Shown here: positions 29,201 to 36,370 of the stretch, piece after piece
How positions within the stretch are numbered: the first letter of the stretch is position 1
Layout of the letters: each line of letters opens with the position of its first letter
Source: a virus
Length of the DNA stretch: 64,000 bases
Virus record (IMG/VR): IMGVR_UViG_3300024289_000033
Span: 1-64,000 of that record
Direction: 5' to 3' (one strand)
Position numbers and translations under genes: made by a program
Notes under the pieces: generated by a model
Database searches by the model: none
What the model was told of the DNA's origin: nothing
The model's input: only the letters and a program-made list of their open reading frames with translations

Positions 29201-31689
29201 GTTACTGATGATGGATTAAACTGATATCCAATTTCAGTATTTGTTTTTCCAATTGTAGAATTTGATTCTTGAATGATAAATCCATCAGAAGGAGGTCTAG
29301 CTGTTACAGGAGAATCTTTAGGGATAACATAACGAACTCTATAAAGAGAATCATTCAAGGATCGAGTATCAGATCTACGAGTGATAAATGTTCTTGAAGT
29401 TGCTGAACCAAGAACGGCAGATCCAAAACCAACTAATGCGGGATAAATGTTATTATCAGTAACTGCAGTACCAACATTTATATACCATGAGTTATTTGAA
29501 GTATCATATTGAATTGGATGTCCAATGTCACCCGAATTTTTATCAGACACTCTACTTACGACAGTGAGAATACCACCTTTGCTGTTTATGGTAATCTCAG
29601 AATCATCAAGAGCATCATTTAAGGTTTGAGCAAGTTTTAATTGATTTGCAGAAAGTCCAGTAGTAATAGCATAATAGATTTGATTTGGAATGATTCCATC
29701 AGGAAGATGTCCATTATTACTAATTACTCTTACAGTTTCTCCATTTAAGAGCGAATGATTTGTTGTCAAATTAATTATGTTGCTACCAATAGAATTTACT
29801 CCACCAGCAACAGCAACACGATATGATTTTTCGGAAGTAATTTCATTTCCAGTATATTGAGTATTCGGCATAACAATTCTTGCCGAATATTGAGTCGTAA
29901 TTCCACTTTGAGATATTAATACATTTAACCTATCTTTTTCTTTTGCCCCAATCCTATAACCTTCCAAAACATTATCTGGTGGAATTGATTGGTTTGTTTC
30001 ATTATAAAGATAAAGACGACCAGTTGATGCAACACCAACAGTTTGATTAACATCTACAGAAGAAAATTCTAGAGTAGTTTCAGATAACTCTAGTTCTTTT
30101 GGTGGAATAACATGAGTAATATATCCAACATCATCTTTTTCATATGCATTAGCTCTAAATCCAAAAGCAACAAGTGACTTTGCTCCGAAATTGGAGTTTG
30201 AATTTGTGATAGATTGGTCTCCACCAGATTCCACCACAAAATGAAGTGCATAACCAATAGCAAAAACAGAAACTACCTGAATGAAAGAATCGTTAGAACA
30301 TTTTATATGATAGTTCTCATATTCTGGTTTATATCTGGCAAGAGAATCTGTATGAATATTTTCATTTCCACTTACAGTATTATCCTCATATAGTCCAGAA
30401 GATGGATTATATTTTACAAAAGCATTATCATCTTTTTGTAGTCCAATGCCAGTAAACTGCGCAACGACCATGGATTTAAATCCAGTTGCTTTGCTACCAT
30501 CAGCGTGCATTCCACACATACCATACACTGATCGCATGGAAATATTAAAGATATATGGAGATGCTGAAGTAACAGTGTCAACAGAAATATTAAGAGTCGC
30601 ACCTGTCACAGAAGGAAGAGGTACAACTGGAGGTGTTGAAACTTGATATTTAATTTGAGTTGTGCTTACGACTTCACTAACAACATACTGTCCATCATAA
30701 CCAGAAGATGCAATACCCTCAATTCTAATAGGAGTATCTACATCAAGACCTAGAGTATTTTGCTCCAGATTTACAGTAATTACATTACTAGAAACAACCC
30801 CATCACCAGCTTTAATACTGGTGATGCCAACATTGCCTCCTGTAGATCCAACAATACGATATTCGTCAATTTTTGGTTGAATATCTAAGGGAGATCCAGT
30901 AACTTCTGGCGGAATCTCTCTTCCACTTGCAGGACCATAGGCAATACCAATTTTTTCATAATACAGATCCATATCTGTCTTATTGACAGAATAAGTCAGG
31001 AAATTGTCATCAATATTAATATCATTGACACCATCAGCGTACTCAAAACAAGTTAGTTTGTGGTGAGAAAAGTTAGGTACATAAGTATTTGCAGTGTAAT
31101 CCTTATAAACTGAACCATTAGGATCTGCATCAAGAATACTAAATTGCCAGAAGTAACAAATACCAGTTACTTTAAAAATAGCAGATCTTTCAATAGCAGA
31201 ATTTCTAGGGTCTGGAACATATTTAGGTCTAATTTTTGTTTTTCTTAAATCTACACCAACAAGAGAAGTTCCTCTTGGTATTATTACGCCACCACTAACA
31301 CTATTAAACTTATAAAGAATATTGGTATCAGAATTAATATCAAAATTTGTAGTAAGATCAAAAGGTTGAAAATCAGTTACAACTTCACCAGATCTAGCAC
31401 GAAAAGAACCTCCATTTGGGCTTAGTGGAATCCATCCAGGTCTATTATCGACAATATGTTCTCCTGGATAAACCATGATTGTGGTTTTTCCAAATCGGTC
31501 ATTATCTAATCCTCTTTGATAAGAGAATCTTGCGGCTTCAATTAATGCCCTCTGAATAGTTTTAAATGGACGAGTTAAACTATTTCCGCGATTTTCTATA
31601 GAATCTGTTGAATCACTACTAGAGGGATCGACATACAAAATTTCCCCTCTAGTATTTTTCAGAAAATTATCAAGACGACTTAATCCCAT
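26233..31689 (-). CDS. Giant beta-helical virion protein
   Basis: 1818 residues, the largest gene in the window. The N-terminus (LSRLDNFLKNTRGEILYVDPSSSDSTDS..SLTRPFKTIQRALIEAARF) and GKTTIMVYPGEHIVDNRPGW are the pattern of pectate-lyase-like virion proteins of T4-like cyanophages. Long beta regions follow, then GHTFEYVGYGPGNYSTAFPDRQDRQISPQEELISQS, shared in part with the 526-residue protein at 1245, and a FIGSFSGDGSGLYNVSDI fibre-like end. It starts 82 nt after a small coiled-coil gene and has its own GATAAATA promoter. Confidence 0.8.
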   Translation of the reverse strand: MGLSRLDNFLKNTRGEILYVDPSSSDSTDSIENRGNSLTRPFKTIQRALIEAARFSYQRGLDNDRFGKTTIMVYPGEHIVDNRPGWIPLSPNGGSFRARSGEVVTDFQPFDLTTNFDINSDTNILYKFNSVSGGVIIPRGTSLVGVDLRKTKIRPKYVPDPRNSAIERSAIFKVTGICYFWQFSILDADPNGSVYKDYTANTYVPNFSHHKLTCFEYADGVNDINIDDNFLTYSVNKTDMDLYYEKIGIAYGPASGREIPPEVTGSPLDIQPKIDEYRIVGSTGGNVGITSIKAGDGVVSSNVITVNLEQNTLGLDVDTPIRIEGIASSGYDGQYVVSEVVSTTQIKYQVSTPPVVPLPSVTGATLNISVDTVTSASPYIFNISMRSVYGMCGMHADGSKATGFKSMVVAQFTGIGLQKDDNAFVKYNPSSGLYEDNTVSGNENIHTDSLARYKPEYENYHIKCSNDSFIQVVSVFAIGYALHFVVESGGDQSITNSNSNFGAKSLVAFGFRANAYEKDDVGYITHVIPPKELELSETTLEFSSVDVNQTVGVASTGRLYLYNETNQSIPPDNVLEGYRIGAKEKDRLNVLISQSGITTQYSARIVMPNTQYTGNEITSEKSYRVAVAGGVNSIGSNIINLTTNHSLLNGETVRVISNNGHLPDGIIPNQIYYAITTGLSANQLKLAQTLNDALDDSEITINSKGGILTVVSRVSDKNSGDIGHPIQYDTSNNSWYINVGTAVTDNNIYPALVGFGSAVLGSATSRTFITRRSDTRSLNDSLYRVRYVIPKDSPVTARPPSDGFIIQESNSTIGKTNTEIGYQFNPSSVTLSNVTNLRNNRFIANASWQENFADVITELPHDLSVGSQVKILNVTSTGNLAGAANSAFNGTFTVTGISSSKHFRYALGDNPGTFTNNTSIRNTSLPYFQRKKYKDTYLIYRTQEIKKYIKNDQDGVYHLTLINSSNSPSVTPFTDLKLLQPVTNLYPQLNRDNPSSDPDPSVSYALPDPIGQVVIDDPQNSITKETIQKVIKDFNIGVGITNIISDSVGTSHTIFTSVDHGLNRATNLSIISGGSGYGTGIGTEYFYNATLIGESGTGKNATARIKVDSGTITDIKIIDGGSAFGVGNTLAVSGVPTISGHTAGIVSVTSIYNSVDEIIKISGITSVGYKSYNSLYRVSGVVQGNSKQVEVTPISPISPTAESGLNQLILGNSSASITGKAIGVSSLTYNASTGIGIVTTSNNHGLLVNNVISLGGADNSLYNGSFTVKQINSLTSFAINIGVGTTSPVGSGSIYLYRRGIASNAGTVTPNDENLGGRLVTKYDRVTTTLSASITGPTVGTITIPVTGLDLNIGDYLEINDEIVRIKSTVTSDTVSVYRGVLGTLSGSHTAGSVVRRIKPTPIEFRRHSIIRASGHTFEYVGYGPGNYSTAFPDRQDRQISPQEELISQSFKSEGGINFFTGMNDKGISYSGNKKLSTITGQEEIFDTPIQTITGEDISNQPSLNVITPVEGNFSNAIRVEGGADNKIISKFDGPVVFTNKLTSTSPKGLEASSVFIQGDATISRKYTVGIATPSNAGNPGDVVFQATPESGGTLGWVYTSDNNWRRFGPVSTSTTSINLTVNQINSNSFIGSFSGDGSGLYNVSDIWRTDAVGVHTSTPIGIGTTSAKSGFGLYVEGSTSINGTLRVFEIIETATITSGILTTTTVQNIDLGDNNVYYFTSEAQGNWTINFRGNSTQTLNSFLSVGESTTVAIITTQGATPYYNATVQIDGINQAPKYYGGNIITSGNANGIDVYTYVIIKTANNTYTVLYSQSQYS

Positions 31690-31718
31690 CTTATTCGTTT
31701 ATAAGTTCCGTTATGGAT

Positions 31719-31726
31719 TATTTATC
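31719..31726 (-). promoter_or_regulatory. T4-type late promoter (GATAAATA)
   Basis: Located directly after a terminator and 30-37 nt before the start of the 1818-residue gene; one mismatch from TATAAATA. Confidence 0.6.
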
Positions 31727-31733
31727 CAATAAA

Positions 31734-31760
31734 AAAACCTCTAGTTATCCTAGAGGTTTT
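31734..31760 (-). terminator. Rho-independent terminator
   Basis: A perfect 11-bp stem (AAAACCTCTAG / CTAGAGGTTTT) with a 5-nt loop and seven T on the minus strand. It ends the 67-residue gene and is followed at once by the next late promoter. Confidence 0.9.
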
Positions 31761-31770
31761 ATAAAATTAA

Positions 31771-31974
31771 TTATACTTCTTCTTCCTCTTCTTCATCCTC
31801 TTGTTTTTGGTCATCTAGAGTGACTCCAAGTTGATCAAGATATTCAATGATACCTTGAACTTTGAGAAGTAAATCTCTTTTTGTTGTTAATTTTGTATTT
31901 AAAGAATTAATTTCTTCAATAAGAGTGTTTTGCTTTTCAAGCAACTCTAAAAGATGATTTTGTTGTTCTGACAT
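31771..31974 (-). CDS. Small coiled-coil protein (hypothetical)
   Basis: 67 residues, MSEQQNHLLELLEKQNTLIEEINSLNTKLTTKRDLLLKV, a strong heptad coiled coil, with a very acidic end (QEDEEEEEEV). It is a single-gene unit between a GATAAATA promoter and a terminator. It parallels the 63-residue coiled-coil gene at 2886; both sit just upstream of a large beta-helical virion gene and could be assembly helpers. No function is known. Confidence 0.65.
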   Translation of the reverse strand: MSEQQNHLLELLEKQNTLIEEINSLNTKLTTKRDLLLKVQGIIEYLDQLGVTLDDQKQEDEEEEEEV

Positions 31975-31997
31975 ATCAATTCAACCTATTAAAAATT

Positions 31998-32005
31998 TAT
32001 TTATC
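31998..32005 (-). promoter_or_regulatory. T4-type late promoter (GATAAATA)
   Basis: Lies between the terminator of the Mom-like gene and the small coiled-coil gene (start 31974), giving it its own late transcript. Confidence 0.6.
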
Positions 32006-32015
32006 GCATACAACA

Positions 32016-32035
32016 AAACCTCCATGAGGAGGTTT
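32016..32035 (-). terminator. Rho-independent terminator
   Basis: A perfect 8-bp stem (AAACCTCC / GGAGGTTT) with a 4-nt loop, followed on the minus strand by TTGTTG. It lies just after the stop of the Mom-like gene. Confidence 0.75.
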
Positions 32036-32040
32036 CGAAG

Positions 32041-32688
32041 TCACACGGAAGGGGTTTGGTTTTGTATCGCCTTTAGTATTTTAGCGTCTTCTTCTTTCCA
32101 TGTCAAGCGTTTTTGTAATCCACTATCAAATACAAGTAAATATCTGTGCTTTCTACTCCGATCTCTCCATTCACCCTCTTGTCCTTTTATTTTTCCACGA
32201 GAGTGTTTAGTTCCGTCTGAATAATAGAAATCTTTTTTTCGATCCGTGAGACCGTAGTACTTAAAGTTGCAAGCGCGATAAATTGTACCAGAATGGTGAT
32301 CTGAATCAGCATAAGAAAGGATTGCTTTAACTTCAGTATCTTTCCGAAATTGTCTAATCGCCTTTGACACAAACCAAGAAGTGATGTTATATTCTCGTGA
32401 CTGCGTACTAGGGTGGATGCAAAGTCTTGAGAGTTCAAAGAGTCCTTGTTGTTCGTTTCTTTCAAGTCCAAATGCTCCTTTTGCTATTTCAGGTACTGGT
32501 AATCCAGTAAATATACAAACTCCTCGAAGACCGCCAATATTGAGAGGAGAGAACTCATTTTTCTCAAAGAGTCCATAATTATATCCAGACTTAAAACTTT
32601 TGGAAATATCTTTTAAGTAATGATATTGCAATAAAAGATCTTCTGATTGTTTCTTTGTTACTTTATCAATGTAGAAGTCGGACTTCAT
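32041..32688 (-). CDS. Mom-like adenine modification protein
   Basis: 215 residues with the GNAT-like layout of the phage Mu Mom family: an early QYHYLK (21-26), ELSRLCIHPS (85-94), and the hallmark stretch YADSDHHSG..IYRACNFKYYG (126-146). Mom converts DNA adenine to N6-(methylcarbamoyl)adenine and blocks many restriction enzymes. All recognisable segments are present, so a working DNA-modification enzyme is likely, but the exact modification is inferred. It follows two small genes with a 4-nt overlap. Confidence 0.75.
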   Translation of the reverse strand: MKSDFYIDKVTKKQSEDLLLQYHYLKDISKSFKSGYNYGLFEKNEFSPLNIGGLRGVCIFTGLPVPEIAKGAFGLERNEQQGLFELSRLCIHPSTQSREYNITSWFVSKAIRQFRKDTEVKAILSYADSDHHSGTIYRACNFKYYGLTDRKKDFYYSDGTKHSRGKIKGQEGEWRDRSRKHRYLLVFDSGLQKRLTWKEEDAKILKAIQNQTPSV

Positions 32689-32858
32689 TCAGGTTGCTTA
32701 CACTCTAAAATATATTCCACAGTATTTGCTACATCATTCATAGCATCACGAAGGTGTGGTTGTTGTCCAGATTCTTGCTTCAGAATAGGTCTTGAATCAT
32801 CAGTAAGAATCCAACGCCACTGTTTCATGGACTCACAATACCAAAGATTAACTTTCAT
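32685..32858 (-). CDS. Small conserved phage protein (hypothetical)
   Basis: 57 residues from ATG at 32858 (MKVNLWYCESMKQWRWILTD); an upstream extension to 32969 would overlap the 52-residue gene and is less likely. It has aromatic-rich start and an acidic helix (HLRDAMNDVANTVEYIL). It is overlapped by 11 nt at its start and by 4 nt at its end (ATGA) with neighbours, so it is translated within a mom operon. Its function is unknown. Confidence 0.6.
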   Translation of the reverse strand: MKVNLWYCESMKQWRWILTDDSRPILKQESGQQPHLRDAMNDVANTVEYILECKQPE

Positions 32859-33006
32859 GTTTGAAGTGCTCCAATTCGACCCAGTTAAGGAGGGTTTGGA
32901 ATGCACTGATAGAGGCAGGAGTGCAGTTATCTTCCTTAAGTTTTTGAACATAATATTCAAGTGCTTCAATGACCATTTGACGGTCTTGTTGTGAAATAAG
33001 TGACAT
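32848..33006 (-). CDS. Small helical protein (hypothetical), 52 residues
   Basis: ATG at 33006 opens MSLISQQDRQMVIEALEYYV, continuing helical to ELEHFKHES with TAA at 32850-32848. The reading frame is clean and has phage-like amino acid use. It overlaps the next start by 11 nt, and a tRNA-Thr lies 17 nt upstream. I do not recognise a family. Confidence 0.6.
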   Translation of the reverse strand: MSLISQQDRQMVIEALEYYVQKLKEDNCTPASISAFQTLLNWVELEHFKHES

Positions 33007-33023
33007 TGGAGTTATAGAACTCA

Positions 33024-33094
33024 AGCCTCTAGACAGAATTGAACTGTCGTCTCCGCTTTACAAGAGCGGTGCATCACCACAATGCTTTAGAGGC
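33024..33094 (-). tRNA. tRNA-Thr (anticodon UGU)
   Basis: On the minus strand all arms form: a 7-bp acceptor (GCCTCTA / TAGAGGC), a D arm, a 5-bp anticodon stem (CCGCT / AGCGG) with loop CTTGTAA and anticodon TGT, and a T arm (GACAG TTCAATT CTGTC). No CCA is encoded. It reads ACA codons. Confidence 0.9.
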
Positions 33095-33097
33095 AAA

Positions 33098-33367
33098 TTA
33101 ATCGACAGGCAACATTTCTGGATTTTCCAGTTCAAGTTCAAACATAAGAGGATGACACTCTTCCAACATCAAATAATATGATGCTTGATAAAGGTCTTCT
33201 GGTTCAAATCTTCTTTCGTTATCTGCTAATTTGATTAATTCCAAATCGAACATTGATTCGTCTGGAAGGTCATCAAAAGTAAAAGGAATTTGATTTATGA
33301 AATACATCAGAACAATTTGGGTTCCGCGATTATACCAAATGTATCTGGCATCAATACGGTATTTCAT
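33098..33367 (-). CDS. Small conserved phage protein (hypothetical)
   Basis: 89 residues, MKYRIDARYIWYNRGTQIVLMYFINQIPFTF, then a very acidic helical half (LPDESMFDLELIKLADNERRFEPEDLYQASYYLMLEE). No signal or clear domain. It lies between the two tRNA genes, 3 nt from tRNA-Thr, so tRNA processing must free its transcript end. A CTAAATA motif precedes it. Its function is unknown. Confidence 0.6.
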   Translation of the reverse strand: MKYRIDARYIWYNRGTQIVLMYFINQIPFTFDDLPDESMFDLELIKLADNERRFEPEDLYQASYYLMLEECHPLMFELELENPEMLPVD

Positions 33368-33387
33368 AAAGGTTCCGTACTTTTGTT

Positions 33388-33394
33388 TATTTAG
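33388..33394 (-). promoter_or_regulatory. T4-type late-promoter motif (CTAAATA)
   Basis: Lies between tRNA-Leu and the 89-residue gene; a small inverted repeat (GAGGT / ACCTC, 33394-33406) abuts it. Confidence 0.4.
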
Positions 33395-33407
33395 AGGTAG
33401 AACCTCA

Positions 33408-33491
33408 TAGGAGCGGGGGGAATCGAACCCCCACGGTCATACGACCAGCAGATTTTAAGTCTGATACGGCTACCAGTTACGTCACGCTCCC
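33408..33491 (-). tRNA. tRNA-Leu (anticodon UAA)
   Basis: The minus strand folds as a class II tRNA: acceptor GGGAGCG / CGCTCCT with discriminator A, anticodon loop CTTAAAA with anticodon TAA, a long variable arm (GGTC / GACC) and a perfect T arm (GGGGG TTCGATT CCCCC). No CCA is encoded. A sigma70-like promoter lies 30 nt upstream. Confidence 0.93.
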
Positions 33492-33499
33492 AAAAAAAC

Positions 33500-33703
33500 T
33501 TACGCTTGGTAAGTAATAGGATTATACTTGATAAACTCCCAAAATGTCAACTTCATTTCTTTTTGTGACATTCCGCAGTGTTTTGCTGCTTTAGGGAGAT
33601 TCCACTTTGCTGTAAAGAGTGCTTCATTTGCTTCTTTTACATTTTCGGGAGTGGTTTTGACTGGTTCCTCTTTGAGGTCTTTGTATGAAATTTTATAAAC
33701 CAT
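33500..33703 (-). CDS. Small conserved phage protein, possible HTH
   Basis: 67 residues, MVYKISYKDLKEEPVKTTPENVKEANEALFTAKWNLPKAAKHCGMSQKEMKLTFWEF. The segment LPKAAKHCGMSQKEMKLTF has the spacing of a helix-turn-helix, which could make it a small regulator. The gene body contains the promoter for the following tRNA-Leu. The family is not recognised. Confidence 0.6.
   Translation of the reverse strand: MVYKISYKDLKEEPVKTTPENVKEANEALFTAKWNLPKAAKHCGMSQKEMKLTFWEFIKYNPITYQA
33521..33550 (-). promoter_or_regulatory. Sigma70-like promoter for tRNA-Leu
   Basis: TTGACA (33545-33550), an 18-nt spacer and TATAAT (33521-33526) on the minus strand, inside the 3-prime part of the 67-residue gene. Transcription would begin about 20 nt before the mature tRNA. 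Confidence 0.7.
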
Positions 33704-33766
33704 ACTTTTTCAAAAAAGTAATAAGGGCAATTTTTACCGGGAAAATTTTTGGACCAAAAATGAAAA

Positions 33767-33949
33767 TTAAAGTGGATTTGCGTATGAGAGAGTCTCTTCA
33801 TCCACTGCAGAACGAACAAACTCTAGCACATTCATAAATTCATCTACCGTATCACAGGTCACTTGCTTCTCTGACCCTTCGTTAGAATACAGATACACTG
33901 TACGCTTGATAGGGTCCACCACGCAGCGTGAGAGGTACTCGTCTTGCAT
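33767..33949 (-). CDS. Small conserved phage protein (hypothetical)
   Basis: 60 residues, MQDEYLSRCVVDPIKRTVYLYSNEGSEKQVTCDTVDEFMNVLEFV. The beta-rich start and helical end are typical of small cyanophage early proteins. A consensus sigma70-like promoter lies just upstream, so early expression is likely. Its function is unknown. Confidence 0.6.
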   Translation of the reverse strand: MQDEYLSRCVVDPIKRTVYLYSNEGSEKQVTCDTVDEFMNVLEFVRSAVDEETLSYANPL

Positions 33950-33974
33950 TCGGTCGTCCGTTGATTACCTAGGT

Positions 33975-34003
33975 ACTATAGGACCTTTGGGGTCATGTGT
34001 CAA
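33975..34003 (-). promoter_or_regulatory. Sigma70-like promoter with inverted repeat in spacer
   Basis: TTGACA (33998-34003), a 17-nt spacer and TATAGT (33975-33980) on the minus strand. The spacer contains GACC and GGTC arms, a possible operator. It reads into the 60-residue gene. Confidence 0.75.
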
Positions 34004-34310
34004 GGGTTTGTGGACGAGGCAGATCTCTTCTTTCTGCAAAAATCAAATAATAAAAATCGGGGGGAAATCCATTTGTATCAATATGAACGGTCAATCCCTG
34101 AACTCTTTTAACAATCAATGACTGATTTGCTCCAATAGAAGTCAAATGAACAGTTATTGTAGATGGATTAACTAAACCTTCCCATTCGGGAGGAAGATTA
34201 ATATATTTTTGATTTAAAATACGACCTTGAACAAACAAAAGATGTTTATCCGTTAATGGTTGTTCGTAATGAAGAGTTTTTGATTCATCTAAAGGATGTT
34301 GAAATTTCAT
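33993..34310 (-). CDS. Virion-associated domain protein (paralogue of 36367 C-terminus)
   Basis: 105 residues. INLPPEWEGLVNPSTITVHLTSIGANQSLIVKRVQ and YLIFAERRDLP align closely with INLPDYWKELVDVETIGVSLTPIGVYQELFVDKIE and FVIFAERKDTP at the C-terminus of the 325-residue protein at 36367. The gene is therefore a free-standing copy of a structural domain. It overlaps the 452-residue gene by 4 nt. The domain's role is not known. Confidence 0.65.
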   Translation of the reverse strand: MKFQHPLDESKTLHYEQPLTDKHLLFVQGRILNQKYINLPPEWEGLVNPSTITVHLTSIGANQSLIVKRVQGLTVHIDTNGFPPDFYYLIFAERRDLPRPQTLDT

Positions 34311-35665
34311 AATACCACATTAGTTACAGTTGATACACCAAGATAGGTGAGTGCTTTATTATAAGTTATTATATCAGCACGATACGCAGATATTTGTTGT
34401 CTTAATCCCCAAATTTCAGATTGAATTTGCTTTCTTTCGTTCCTAAAAGTATTGGCGACATCTATTTTATAATTTAAAGTACTAATACCAGATGTAATAT
34501 TAGTCTTCGCAGTATTTAGTTCTGTAATTGCATTTGTTAAATTAGTTTCTTGAGTTGGGCAAGGTGTTGATGTTGCCAATAAACTAGGAAGTTGAATTGC
34601 ATCAACCGCAGTAACAAATCCAACGGCAACTCTTTGTCCGTTAAGATTAACTGGATATGAAGTAAATCCAACAAGTGAATAATAAATTCCAGCACCAACA
34701 TCAGGTTCAAAAGTGCTTGGATCTTCCTCATCTACCGCATCTGGATTCCAAGAAACTGGATTTGGATTTGATCCTGTATTATCATATGCAATAGAAACTC
34801 CAATTCCTATTGTACCCGTCGTCATAATTCCGATAGTCTGAGGAGAATACGGATCTTTATCGGACTGAATTTCATAATCATCATAATTAAACTCAGTTGT
34901 AGATTTTAACACCGTAAAAGTCACATAAGATCCATCAGACTCTGGAGCAGAAGCAGTTTCTGTGGCAAAAGTATCAAGAGTTAAACTGGTAACTACAGAT
35001 CCTGTAGTTATTCCGAGAATAGATCTATCCAAAGAAGTAGTCCCTATCCCAATAATATTACTTGAAGAAGGAAGAACACTTGATTTTGAAGAAGTAACTA
35101 ATTGTCCTGTGCTAATTCCAATTGTAGAAGAAGATCCAACAACTGAAAGAACAGTAATTTTGTTTGATCCAAATGCAATCGTTCCTATGAAACTGGTAAC
35201 AAAAGTATCACCAATATCCTTTGTTACTGGTTCATCATAATATTTAATTCCATATGCATTTTCGGGAGTATATCCAAAAGTATTATAATTACCATAAGTT
35301 GTAAACCCAACACCATCAAAATACTCAACATTTGGAAGTGTACCTGCATATCCAGCAAGAGAAAGTTGAGTTGCAACTAAAGTATAGGTTGTTCCAGCAA
35401 ATCCAGTTTTTCTCCAAAAAACATCAGTCCTGCATCCTACATTAATACGATTCTTATATGCAGCACCAACTGCTTCTATTTTAGCATTTACTGTTCTAAC
35501 TTCTGATAAAACATCATTATCTAATGATGTAATAATATCGTCATACGCTCCTTTATTGCCATCAAGTTCGATAATTCTTTCAGAAGAATCCTCAATCGCA
35601 CTATGAGCATCATCCAACTTAGTCTTTAAATCATCATTAAGAACTGTATAATATCTTGGATCCAT
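34307..35665 (-). CDS. Virion structural protein
   Basis: 452 residues. Helical ends (LDDAHSAIEDSSERIIELDGN; ELNTAKTNITSGISTLNYKIDVANTFRNERKQIQSEIWGLRQQ) flank a beta-rich middle with IGIGT and VGSSST repeats, a layout common in T4-like cyanophage virion proteins of the baseplate/fibre region. It begins a two-gene unit behind an AATAAATA motif. No enzymatic motif is visible. Confidence 0.65.
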   Translation of the reverse strand: MDPRYYTVLNDDLKTKLDDAHSAIEDSSERIIELDGNKGAYDDIITSLDNDVLSEVRTVNAKIEAVGAAYKNRINVGCRTDVFWRKTGFAGTTYTLVATQLSLAGYAGTLPNVEYFDGVGFTTYGNYNTFGYTPENAYGIKYYDEPVTKDIGDTFVTSFIGTIAFGSNKITVLSVVGSSSTIGISTGQLVTSSKSSVLPSSSNIIGIGTTSLDRSILGITTGSVVTSLTLDTFATETASAPESDGSYVTFTVLKSTTEFNYDDYEIQSDKDPYSPQTIGIMTTGTIGIGVSIAYDNTGSNPNPVSWNPDAVDEEDPSTFEPDVGAGIYYSLVGFTSYPVNLNGQRVAVGFVTAVDAIQLPSLLATSTPCPTQETNLTNAITELNTAKTNITSGISTLNYKIDVANTFRNERKQIQSEIWGLRQQISAYRADIITYNKALTYLGVSTVTNVVL

Positions 35666-35683
35666 CTTTTTTCTACTTTTGAA

Positions 35684-35691
35684 TATTTATT
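35684..35691 (-). promoter_or_regulatory. T4-type late-promoter motif (AATAAATA)
   Basis: Lies 19-26 nt upstream of the 452-residue virion gene, next to the stop of the oxygenase-like gene. Confidence 0.45.
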
Positions 35692-35692
35692 T

Positions 35693-36370
35693 TCATAACT
35701 CTAACCATTGTGAAGGGTGCGTTGACCCTTGATGATAATTAGAATGTTCTTTTTTTAAAGTGATTTTTATATCACCTGGAATTGTTATTCTTTCATCTCT
35801 TCTTTCTGTAAATTTTTGTGTAAAATGATGCACATGACTTGGAAACAGTAGTACGGTTCCTTCAATTGGCGTGATTGTATAATAATCGCAATTATATCTG
35901 TTAAATCCAAGAAGTAAGTTTCTTTGTTTTGATGTTTCAAATAATCCACCAACAACTTCATTTTGATTGGATGGTTGATTTATGCAAAACTTATCAGAAG
36001 TTTCATCTGTATTCAAATAATACACGAAACTAATATTAGATTCATTGTGATAATGTGGATTTAGTTCTGGAGTATCTTTGTCATGATATCCAATCCAGGA
36101 TTTTATAATATGATAATCTAGTTTAGTATAATCAACATTCAAATGCGTCATATACTCATCAATATTTCTTTTCAAGCTATCAAAAAAAATTTTATACTCT
36201 TTTTGGAGATGTAAAAATATTTTACCAGAAAACTCTGGACTTTCATTTTCATATCCATTAAACCAATATTCCTTTAAAACTTCCAAGTATTTGGATTTAA
36301 ATTCTTTATGACAATCAACTTCTCCTTGATAAACAACTAGTGGAAATATTTCATGTACCTTATTCATCAA
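35693..36370 (-). CDS. 2OG-Fe(II) oxygenase-like protein
   Basis: 225 residues. NPHYHNESNISFVYYLN supplies the first His of the iron site, TVLLFPSHVHHFTQKFTERRDERITIPGDIKI the distal His and the Arg that binds 2-oxoglutarate. This is the pattern of the phage 2OG-Fe(II) family, common in T4-like cyanophages, often next to structural genes. The substrate is unknown. It overlaps the upstream virion gene by 4 nt. Confidence 0.8.
   Translation of the reverse strand: MMNKVHEIFPLVVYQGEVDCHKEFKSKYLEVLKEYWFNGYENESPEFSGKIFLHLQKEYKIFFDSLKRNIDEYMTHLNVDYTKLDYHIIKSWIGYHDKDTPELNPHYHNESNISFVYYLNTDETSDKFCINQPSNQNEVVGGLFETSKQRNLLLGFNRYNCDYYTITPIEGTVLLFPSHVHHFTQKFTERRDERITIPGDIKITLKKEHSNYHQGSTHPSQWLEL

Noticed and set aside
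32858-32969. N-terminal extension of the 57-residue gene to 32969
   Set aside because: It would lie fully over the 52-residue gene and uses an unsupported start; ATG at 32858 couples better.
33637-33819. 60-residue minus-strand frame overlapping two small genes
   Set aside because: It overlaps parts of two better candidates and has no ribosome site or family resemblance.
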